Positions 1 to 5,347 of a stretch of DNA of 7,664 nucleotides are shown here, in pieces. Position 1 is the stretch's first letter. Each line of letters opens with the position of its first letter. Made by a program: the position numbers and the translations under genes. Source of the DNA: an archaeon (lineage in GTDB: Archaea > Asgardarchaeota > Hermodarchaeia > Hermodarchaeales > Hermodarchaeaceae). Location of the stretch: the NCBI GenBank assembly GCA_016550405.1, contig JABXGX010000301.1, forward strand, positions 1-7,664, given 5' to 3'. The notes under the pieces were generated by a model, which had not been told where the DNA came from, ran no database searches, and was given only the letters and a program-made list of their open reading frames with translations.

Positions 1-120
1 CAACTCCGCGGTCATGCAGGGAAACGACAAATAAAGAATGCAAAAACTGCACTCGCCCAGAGCTGGAGAGGAGTCCCAACCGCCAGTGGTTGCGTCGCTG
101 TCCTCAGCAATGAAATGTAA
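1..120 (+). CDS. Thiolase-family protein, C-terminal 39 residues (partial)
   Basis: The first reading frame is open from the window edge to a TAA at 118-120. It encodes the last 39 residues of a thiolase-superfamily protein. Its opening, QLRGHAGKRQ, matches the QLRDEAGKRQ found near the end of the next gene, and both go on to A-x-T, then Q-[SA]-W, then a final hydrophobic strand (here CVAVL). This is the C-terminal layout of SCP-x/lipid-transfer type thiolases, whose last active-site segment reads roughly H-N-x-G-G; here it reads QSWRG, so that motif is altered. The nucleophile region lies outside the window, so catalytic competence cannot be judged. The next gene starts 16 bases downstream, which suggests co-transcription. 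Codons are mostly C- or A-ending, like the 5' part of the next gene. Confidence 0.8.
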   Translation, partial: QLRGHAGKRQIKNAKTALAQSWRGVPTASGCVAVLSNEM

Positions 121-121
121 C

Positions 122-128
122 AAGGAGG
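122..128 (+). promoter_or_regulatory. Ribosome binding site that fixes the GTG start at 137
   Basis: AAGGAGG is a near-perfect Shine-Dalgarno site lying 8 bases before the GTG at 137. It falls just after the stop codon of the preceding gene, which supports 137 over the upstream in-frame ATG at 38. Confidence 0.8.
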
Positions 129-136
129 AAAAAAAC

Positions 137-1306
137 GTGAATATCAAGAAACGTGTAGCAGTAATCGGTGCAGGAATCACTCTCTATCGCCGACGACTCA
201 AAGAATCTGGTAAAGAGCTGTCATTCTACGCCTCCAACATGGCCCTTGAATCCGCGGGCATGACCCGAAATGACATCGATGCAGTCGTCATGGGAACCGC
301 CCCTGACGCTTTCGATGGTATCCATATGAAATCCCAAAACCTCCTGGATGGCGCAGGAGCAACCAAGAAACCCTACACTCATGTCTATGTTGGTGGTGGC
401 ACCGGCGTCTTCTCACCCATTGGTGGCTGGTGGCACATCGCCTCCGGTATGCACGACACCTGCCTTGTCGTCTGCGAAGAAAAAATGAGCCCGTGCTTTC
501 CCCACCCACAAACCGCCTTCAGAACCATCTGGGACCCAATCATCAGTCGACCACTAAATCCAAACCTCGTATGGATTTTCGCCCTCGAAATGCACCGCTA
601 TATGAAAGTCCACGGGATCCCCAAAGAACATATTGCGCAAGTCGCCGTTAAAAACAAAGGGAACGCCCTTGACCACCCCAGCGCACAACTCGCAGCTAAA
701 ATCACTGTGGACGACGTTCTCAACTCTGAAATCATGGTCTACCCTGTCAACCGCCTCGACATCAGCCCACCCAGTGACGGCGCAGCAGCACTCATTCTTG
801 CATCCGAAGATGTGGCACGTAAATACACTGATGCCCCCGTCTGGCTTGACGGTGTCGGCTGGTCCCTTGACAGCGCCTATTGGACCAACCGCGATCTCTA
901 CTTCCCACAATATGTCGCCGAAGCCGCAAAAATGGCTTATAAAATGGCTAAAATCACTGATCCCCGCAAAGAAGTCAGCTTCGCGGAACCATACGATCCA
1001 TTTACTTACAAGGAGCTACATCACACGGAAGGTTTGTTGTTAGCTGATAAAGGGCAGGCGCCAAAGTTGACGGTTGAAGGAGTTACCGCACGGGATGGCG
1101 ACATGCCAATTTGCCCGTCTGGTGGGTTGCTCGGTGTAGGTAATCCAATTGCAGCAGCAGGAATGATGAAGTGTTGTGAAGCTTTTTGGCAACTTCGTGA
1201 TGAAGCTGGTAAACGACAGGTCCCCAAGGCAGAAACAGGCGTCTGCCAAGCATGGGGCGATTTGATGCAGGTTGGTACAGTCTGTGTCTTCAAAAGGGAT
1301 AGCTAA
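137..1306 (+). CDS. Thiolase-like protein (SCP-x/lipid-transfer type) lacking the catalytic residues
   Basis: A 389-residue protein with full-length thiolase fold. The N-terminal thiolase half starts with VAVIGAG and the C-terminal half carries CPSGGLL. The GTG start follows a strong ribosome site; the in-frame ATG at 38 would overlap the preceding gene. By manual alignment to SCP-x thiolases the catalytic positions are replaced. The nucleophile-Cys motif (CASG) is GGTG, with Gly87 at the Cys position. The HDAF or NEAF segment reads EPYDPF, with Tyr286 at the His position. The GHP motif reads GNP, with Asn336. The last motif reads QAWGD (371-375). Ordinary Claisen or thiolytic chemistry is therefore unlikely. 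It may be a structural partner of the upstream thiolase-like protein or a repurposed enzyme such as a retro-aldolase of the Ltp2 type, which also lacks thiolase chemistry and works with a DUF35 partner. Two DUF35 genes follow directly. Codon use changes sharply near base 1010 (residue 291). Confidence 0.87.
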   Translation: MNIKKRVAVIGAGITLYRRRLKESGKELSFYASNMALESAGMTRNDIDAVVMGTAPDAFDGIHMKSQNLLDGAGATKKPYTHVYVGGGTGVFSPIGGWWHIASGMHDTCLVVCEEKMSPCFPHPQTAFRTIWDPIISRPLNPNLVWIFALEMHRYMKVHGIPKEHIAQVAVKNKGNALDHPSAQLAAKITVDDVLNSEIMVYPVNRLDISPPSDGAAALILASEDVARKYTDAPVWLDGVGWSLDSAYWTNRDLYFPQYVAEAAKMAYKMAKITDPRKEVSFAEPYDPFTYKELHHTEGLLLADKGQAPKLTVEGVTARDGDMPICPSGGLLGVGNPIAAAGMMKCCEAFWQLRDEAGKRQVPKAETGVCQAWGDLMQVGTVCVFKRDS

Positions 1307-1311
1307 GGAGG
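1304..1311 (+). promoter_or_regulatory. Ribosome binding site for the first DUF35 gene
   Basis: TAAGGAGG includes the stop codon of the preceding gene. The GGAGG core lies 7 bases before the ATG at 1319 but only 1 base before the ATG at 1313, so 1319 is the better start. Confidence 0.75.
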
Positions 1312-1318
1312 GATGACA

Positions 1319-1831
1319 ATGAGTAAAAATATGAAAGAACTGCCAGGAACCCCACTTTCAAGCAAGGAGCTCAAATCCGATAAAGTCGTTACCTTTGAAT
1401 GGCGACCAAACGCTAAGTATGCTTGGAGCGCTGGCATTGCCTATGGTCGTTTCCTCGATGAACTCAAAGAAGGTCGAATTATTGGGCGTAAATGCAGTCG
1501 CTGTGGGCGTATCATAGTTCCCCCACGGATGTTCTGTGAACAATGCTTTGTCGCCACGGATGAATGGGTATTCTGCAAGGATACAGGCACCATCAACACC
1601 TTCTCGTTGTCCTATCTCGATGCCGATGCGAATCGAATCAAAGAACCGATTCCTGTAGCCGTGATTGATATCGATGGGGCGAGTCCCGGAGTGGGATTGC
1701 TTCACATCCTCGGGAATGTTGATCCACAGAAAATCGATGTAGGGATGCGAGTGAAAGCGGTCTGGAAGCCTCCGAAGGAACGCGAAGGGGCTGTGACCGA
1801 TATTCTGTACTGGGAACCATTGGAGGAATGA
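1319..1831 (+). CDS. DUF35 zinc-ribbon/OB-fold protein, first of a tandem pair
   Basis: A 170-residue protein of the DUF35 family, the small partner subunit of thiolase-fold enzymes. Residues 1-38 are an extension, followed by a helical stretch (AYGRFLDELKEGRI). A rubredoxin-like zinc ribbon follows with Cys59, Cys62, Cys73 and Cys76 (CSRC and CEQC around a VPPR turn). An OB-fold domain spans about residues 88-167 and ends in a basic strand (KAVWKPPKEREGAVTDI). In known complexes the zinc ribbon docks on the thiolase and the OB fold helps bind or channel acyl-CoA. It starts 12 bases after the thiolase-like gene stops, and its stop overlaps a minor upstream ATG of the next gene (ATGA at 1828-1831). 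All four metal ligands are present, so the protein looks functional. The likely role is assembly with the thiolase-like subunits encoded upstream; the substrate is unknown. Confidence 0.9.
   Translation: MSKNMKELPGTPLSSKELKSDKVVTFEWRPNAKYAWSAGIAYGRFLDELKEGRIIGRKCSRCGRIIVPPRMFCEQCFVATDEWVFCKDTGTINTFSLSYLDADANRIKEPIPVAVIDIDGASPGVGLLHILGNVDPQKIDVGMRVKAVWKPPKEREGAVTDILYWEPLEE
1821..1826 (+). promoter_or_regulatory. Ribosome binding site for the second DUF35 gene
   Basis: TGGAGG lies inside the end of the first DUF35 gene. Spacing from GGAGG is 10 bases to the ATG at 1837 and only 1 base to the ATG at 1828, so 1837 is preferred. Confidence 0.65.
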
Positions 1832-1836
1832 AAAAA

Positions 1837-2307
1837 ATGTCATTTGATAAAATCCGTGATCCGCGAAAAATACGTCATCAGATTGGAGATATGGAATGTG
1901 ACTACATCTACACAGCTGGTGTCGCTGGAGAACGCTTCTACATCGCTCTACGAGATGAGGAGAAGCTCTTAGCCACACGGTGTGAGAAATGTAACATTAC
2001 TTTCATGCCTCCGCGATTGTACTGTGATCAGTGTTTCGCTGAATTGACCAAGTTTGATGAGGTGCCTTCAACGGGAGTGATTGAATCCTACACAATTACA
2101 TACTTTGATCGTGATGGCGCTCCACTCCCTGAACCTGAAGTCTTGGCGTTTGTGAAAATCGACAAGACGGATGGCGGGCTCATTCATCGGATTGGTGAAA
2201 TAAAACCAGAATCCCTGAAAATCGGCACAAAGGTCACAGCAGTTTTTGAACCAAAGGACAAACGTCAGGGCACCTTAACTGATATCAAATACTTCAAAGC
2301 CGTCTAA
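1837..2307 (+). CDS. DUF35 zinc-ribbon/OB-fold protein, second of a tandem pair
   Basis: A 156-residue paralogue of the preceding gene. The zinc ribbon has Cys49, Cys52, Cys63 and Cys66 (CEKC and CDQC around MPPR). The OB-fold part spans about residues 75-155 and includes TGVIESYTITYFDRDG and the closing strand RQGTLTDIKYF. The shared frame [IM]-x-PPR-[ML]-[FY]-C-[ED]-QCF and the matching C-terminal strand show a common origin, but the loops and N-termini differ enough that this is not a recent duplication. Only 5 bases separate it from the first DUF35 stop, so the two are almost certainly co-translated. Two DUF35 subunits beside two thiolase-like subunits suggest that each OB-fold protein has its own partner; this is inference. 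It is the last gene before a likely terminator. Confidence 0.9.
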   Translation: MSFDKIRDPRKIRHQIGDMECDYIYTAGVAGERFYIALRDEEKLLATRCEKCNITFMPPRLYCDQCFAELTKFDEVPSTGVIESYTITYFDRDGAPLPEPEVLAFVKIDKTDGGLIHRIGEIKPESLKIGTKVTAVFEPKDKRQGTLTDIKYFKAV

Positions 2308-2308
2308 A

Positions 2309-2343
2309 GAGCAGCTTGTTAAGGCTGCTCCACTCCTCTTTTT
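2309..2343 (+). terminator. Hairpin with T-rich tail after the thiolase/DUF35 cluster
   Basis: GAGCAGC (2309-2315) pairs with GCTGCTC (2324-2330). The stem can be extended by a T-G and a T-A pair, leaving a GTTA loop. A T-rich stretch (CTCTTTTTA) follows about 6 bases later. It starts 2 bases after the TAA of the second DUF35 gene. In a bacterium this would be a weak to moderate intrinsic terminator; in an archaeon the T-run alone could terminate. It also separates this cluster from the opposing minus-strand gene. Confidence 0.5.
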
Positions 2344-2379
2344 AGGGGATTTGGGATTTTGAAGGGTTCTCTCGATGAT

Positions 2380-2670
2380 TTACCGAGCGCAGCTTGGTTT
2401 CTGATAGGTGAGTCGGTACCGGACCTGAAATGTTGCCTCGTCTTCGGCTTCGAAATCGACGACCGCGAGGCTTATTGGTGACCGTGGGTCGAGTTCAAAA
2501 ATTAGGTCTTCAAAATAGTCGAGTACACCACACGTGCGACAAAAGGATCCAGTGAAACGAACATAAAGTTCATTGTTGTCAAAGCCGATGAACTCGGCAA
2601 AAGCTTCAGGGCTACGAAGTCGGTTGAAGTTGGCAATCGCTTGGGTTATCGCATCTGGTGGTATTGACAT
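2380..2670 (-). CDS. Hypothetical 96-residue protein with a CxxC motif
   Basis: I do not recognise this family. The protein is soluble and mildly acidic. It has an N-terminal helix-like part (1-25), then strand-like ELYVRFTGSF, then a CxxC at Cys44 and Cys47 within FCRTCGVLDYFEDL, then two predicted strands (SLAVVDFEAE and TFQVRYRLTY). A strand leading into a CxxC loop recalls small Fe-S or redox carriers in general, but two cysteines alone do not establish metal binding. The ATG at 2670 is preceded by TGAGGAAG (2679-2686), the same eight-base ribosome site as the enoyl-CoA hydratase gene, with 11 bases between GAGG and the ATG. The gene lies 61 bases downstream of the MBL hydrolase on the same strand and may share its transcript. 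Confidence 0.7.
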   Translation of the reverse strand: MSIPPDAITQAIANFNRLRSPEAFAEFIGFDNNELYVRFTGSFCRTCGVLDYFEDLIFELDPRSPISLAVVDFEAEDEATFQVRYRLTYQKPSCAR

Positions 2671-2731
2671 AGGCTAGACTTCCTCATGCTTCTGGTTTTG
2701 AGGGCTTCGGTTTTACTAATAAAAGGTTTTG

Positions 2732-3643
2732 TCAGGTGCTATCAGGAATCAGACTCTGAAAAAGCCCTTGAGCCATGACCTGAATGAAAAGCTGACGAGC
2801 TTCAGGTGGAAAGACTTCGAGTTCCTCGAAAAATCGCTGACTAATCGCTGCTATGACCGCATCGTGTGACGCATGAGTGGTCCAAGCTTGTTCAACGGTG
2901 TCTTTCCACGAATCTAGAGTTGATAATGCCCGGTCGACGATGACGGGGATGTCTTGGCCAGTCACTGCTCCAAAATGGGAAAAGACTAAGAACGCTGGAT
3001 CGTACCCCGCTATTTTCTCAATCGATGCTTTGTAAAGATTGAATTTGAAACTTGGCGGAAATGAGGTGGGCGTGACCGTGAAATGAATGGGGCCTAACAA
3101 TCCCATCGCATCGCCGGTGTATACGGTACGAGAGCTAGATTCGAAATAGGCTAGATGGTCAGAGGTGTGGCCTGGAGTACTAATCACTTCGATATCAACT
3201 CCTTTCCCGAGGTTAATTTGATCTCCTTGATTGACTTCCCATGTCATAGCAGTCTCTCGCAGGGGCTGAATCGGCTGAGCATATTTCCCAAAGAGTACAC
3301 GAGCCCCTTCGTTAAGTCGGCTTGGTTCACGAAGGGTGGCAATTGCATATTTATGCCCTACAATTGTTGCTTGAGGAATGGCGGCCTCTAGAGGAGTAGC
3401 TCCTCCACAATGATCCCCGTGACGATGGGTTACGCAGATGTACCCCAGATTATCCAAGGCAATTTTCCTTTCTTTCAATGCAGAAAGGATTTGTTCGCCG
3501 CATCGATGGTGGCCCGTTTCAATCACCGCAGTCTCTTTACCTCGAACGAGCAGACTGCCTGTAGTGTGATGAAAATCCCATCCTTGGACATCGATGAGTT
3601 CGATGTGACCAGTTAGAGCCTGCGGTTGCATGATGAAGGGCAC
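2732..3643 (-). CDS. MBL-fold metallo-hydrolase
   Basis: A 303-residue protein with the complete metal-binding set of the metallo-beta-lactamase superfamily. From the chosen start, HRHGDH gives His73, His75, Asp77 and His78; His159 is in GHTSDH, Asp178 in TGDAMG and His223 in FSHFG. The core ends near residue 230 and about 70 helical residues follow, an accessory cap seen in many hydrolases acting on thioesters, lactones or phosphoesters. The substrate cannot be read from sequence; the acyl-CoA neighbourhood makes a thioesterase or lactonase reasonable but unproven. The GTG at 3643 is chosen because TAAGGTGA lies 9 bases upstream. A GTG at 3652 would abut that site, and the ATG at 3631 is a third option. 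It is divergent from the second MBL gene and may be co-transcribed with the small CxxC protein. Confidence 0.88.
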   Translation of the reverse strand: MPFIMQPQALTGHIELIDVQGWDFHHTTGSLLVRGKETAVIETGHHRCGEQILSALKERKIALDNLGYICVTHRHGDHCGGATPLEAAIPQATIVGHKYAIATLREPSRLNEGARVLFGKYAQPIQPLRETAMTWEVNQGDQINLGKGVDIEVISTPGHTSDHLAYFESSSRTVYTGDAMGLLGPIHFTVTPTSFPPSFKFNLYKASIEKIAGYDPAFLVFSHFGAVTGQDIPVIVDRALSTLDSWKDTVEQAWTTHASHDAVIAAISQRFFEELEVFPPEARQLFIQVMAQGLFQSLIPDST

Positions 3644-3652
3644 GTGATTCAC

Positions 3653-3660
3653 TCACCTTA
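3653..3660 (-). promoter_or_regulatory. Ribosome binding site for the minus-strand MBL gene
   Basis: Read on the minus strand this is TAAGGTGA, a good anti-SD match. Nine bases separate it from the GTG at 3643, while the alternative GTG at 3652 has no spacing at all. Confidence 0.6.
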
Positions 3661-3752
3661 GGAATGGTCACTTTATCTTGAAGCTAGAAAAGGCTTTTTG
3701 CTATTCACACCCTTGGAACAGCATATTTCTATCACTTTATGATGCATATATC

Positions 3753-3757
3753 GAGGG
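3753..3757 (+). promoter_or_regulatory. Possible ribosome binding site for the plus-strand MBL gene
   Basis: GAGGG lies 8 to 9 bases before the in-frame GTG at 3766. The earlier in-frame ATGs at 3739 and 3742 have no recognisable site upstream. Confidence 0.45.
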
Positions 3758-3765
3758 ATATAATC

Positions 3766-4452
3766 GTGGAAGCTTTGCCTCAACGCATCACCCGCCACAC
3801 CTACTGCATTGGTGGACCCAACATTACTGATCCAGATGACTGTTTCATTTATCTTGTAGATTTAGATGGTCACTTGGTCTTGATTGATGCTGGGATAGGT
3901 CGAAGTACTGATCGGCTTTTAGATAATCTCAAAAAACTAAGCTTAGACTCTACTAAGATTGAACTACTGATTTTAACCCATGAACACATCGACCATATCG
4001 GAGGGGCTGCTCCCTTACAGAAACGACTAAAGTTTAGAATCGCCGCCCACGAAAAGGCAGTTCAGCCTATTACCCAAGGAGATCCAATTGCTACCGCTGC
4101 TAATCATTATCGAATGGAAGTTGTCCCTACTTCCATTGATTTACCGTTAACCAAGGACGCAGGTGTGATTCCGATTGGAGCTGGGGATTTGCGGTATCTC
4201 CACATTCCTGGGCATACACCAGGTAGTATCGTGTTGTATTTTACTGATGGCGAGCGGCGGGTGCTTTTTGGTCAAGATTTACATGGTCCTTTCAATTCAG
4301 CCTGGGGTAGCAATATCACACAATGGCAAACATCCATGAAGCTCGTGTTAGCTTTAGAAGCTGATATTCTTTGTGAAGGGCATTATGGCGTGTATCGAGG
4401 AAAATCTGCTGTTCGTCAATTTATTTTTGGGCTCTTAAAACAAATCTCTTAA
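3766..4452 (+). CDS. MBL-fold metallo-hydrolase, glyoxalase II-like
   Basis: A compact 228-residue MBL-fold hydrolase. From the GTG start, HEHIDH gives His72, His74, Asp76 and His77; His150 is in PGHTPGS, Asp171 in GQDLHG and His206 in EGHYG. All zinc ligands expected of a binuclear enzyme are present. The early strand ending LVLIDAG is the usual MBL opening. Unlike the neighbouring MBL protein it has no long C-terminal extension; the chain ends soon after the last His. The size and GHTPGS motif resemble glyoxalase II-like and lactonase-like hydrolases, but the substrate is not predictable. The start is uncertain: GTG 3766 has a GAGGG site, whereas ATG 3739 or 3742 would add nine or eight residues. 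Its TAA shares bases with the stop of the opposing membrane-protein gene. Confidence 0.87.
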   Translation: MEALPQRITRHTYCIGGPNITDPDDCFIYLVDLDGHLVLIDAGIGRSTDRLLDNLKKLSLDSTKIELLILTHEHIDHIGGAAPLQKRLKFRIAAHEKAVQPITQGDPIATAANHYRMEVVPTSIDLPLTKDAGVIPIGAGDLRYLHIPGHTPGSIVLYFTDGERRVLFGQDLHGPFNSAWGSNITQWQTSMKLVLALEADILCEGHYGVYRGKSAVRQFIFGLLKQIS

Positions 4453-5315
4453 CCTTTCACTTCGGGTGTATCAGTTGGAATGCTGATTCGACGGGTTTTG
4501 AGATAACCAAGTATCCACAAAAGCACTCCCATGGTAATCATAATTCCTCCTATAATGCTCAGGTTCCAAGGCGTAAATATCATAAGATATGTTCCAACCA
4601 CTCCCTCCAGAGTCTCAACAAATACCATCGGGAGTATCGACAACTCATGGAATAGAATGTTAGTTAGCTCCAATCCGATGGTCCTGATCGTCACTCCCAG
4701 CATCATAGAGACGAATCCAATAACAAGAAGCAGACGCCCAACTGATGAAATAATAGTGAGATTAACTGCCTTATGGCTGATAATGACTAGGGCAAAGAAT
4801 TGCCAACCCAGCAAGATCATTGATATGATAATTATTGAATATTGAAATATCGGATTGATTGCGAAAAGAAAGAAAAAACTTGAAAACCCGTAAATGCTCC
4901 CCAAAGCCAAAAATAAAGCTACAAAGAGAAGAGAGGGGTTAATGGCGGCGATTATGTACGCTCCTTTTTCGTTGATTCGGGTTGAAACAAAAAAGACCAG
5001 CAGCAGTACAACGACAAAAAGAAGGAATTGGAAGACACTAAATAAAAGAAGGAACGAGGCAAAGAAGGTTGCCGCACCAACACTTAGAAGCGTAATGGTA
5101 AATAACCATATTAGATTGGGGAACCCCTGACGAAGAAAATCCGTTTCAACTTCTTGAGTTCGCCAGGGTGCCTTTACGGCTAGCCAAAGGAGCCTAGTTG
5201 CTGATTTACCTGGGTATGTTTGCATTCGCTGCTGGACAGGTCCGGATCCTAGGATGAAAACAATACTTAGAACTAGTAGTAAACCCCGAGCTACCCAAAC
5301 AAAAAGTGCGTCCAT
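4449..5315 (-). CDS. Multi-pass membrane protein of unknown function
   Basis: A 288-residue, very hydrophobic protein with about eight or nine membrane segments and no family I recognise. From the ATG at 5315, rough hydrophobic spans are 5-23, 66-92, 93-111, 119-140, 145-157, 160-181, 188-211, 228-248 and 253-273. A hydrophilic loop (about 25-65, with basic residues and TQEVETDF) follows the first segment, and a short polar tail ends in PTDTPEVKG. No transporter or enzyme motif is evident. It is the last gene of a minus-strand run with enoyl-CoA hydratase and thiolase, 32 bases after the thiolase stop, so a link to fatty-acid or acyl-CoA handling is plausible but only contextual. GTG codons at 5321 and 5324 are alternative starts; no clear ribosome site decides between them. 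Confidence 0.82.
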   Translation of the reverse strand: MDALFVWVARGLLLVLSIVFILGSGPVQQRMQTYPGKSATRLLWLAVKAPWRTQEVETDFLRQGFPNLIWLFTITLLSVGAATFFASFLLLFSVFQFLLFVVVLLLVFFVSTRINEKGAYIIAAINPSLLFVALFLALGSIYGFSSFFFLFAINPIFQYSIIIISMILLGWQFFALVIISHKAVNLTIISSVGRLLLVIGFVSMMLGVTIRTIGLELTNILFHELSILPMVFVETLEGVVGTYLMIFTPWNLSIIGGIMITMGVLLWILGYLKTRRISIPTDTPEVKG

Positions 5316-5347
5316 TACCACCACAATCTTACTCTGGCCTACAGTTT

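Larger units (their letters stand above)
3644..3765. promoter_or_regulatory. Divergent promoter region between the two MBL genes
   Basis: This 122-base AT-rich gap must hold the promoters for both divergent MBL genes. The nine-base word TCACTTTAT occurs at 3668-3676 and again at 3732-3740, in the same direction. An imperfect inverted repeat surrounds AGAAAAGGCTTTTTGCT (3686-3702). AT-rich, TATA-like stretches occur at 3722-3730 and 3743-3751. No single promoter can be assigned with confidence. Confidence 0.4.

Noticed and set aside
38..136. N-terminal extension of the thiolase-like gene from the ATG at 38
   Set aside because: It overlaps, in another frame, the tail of the upstream thiolase, has no ribosome site and adds 33 residues before the normal thiolase start; GTG 137 has AAGGAGG upstream.
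554..910. Minus-strand open frame inside the thiolase-like gene
   Set aside because: Its length is explained by the C-rich coding strand, and the plus frame is a clear thiolase fold.
1358..1978. 206-residue open frame on the minus strand across both DUF35 genes
   Set aside because: It is antisense to two well supported genes, and its composition looks like a translated complement with no recognisable domain.
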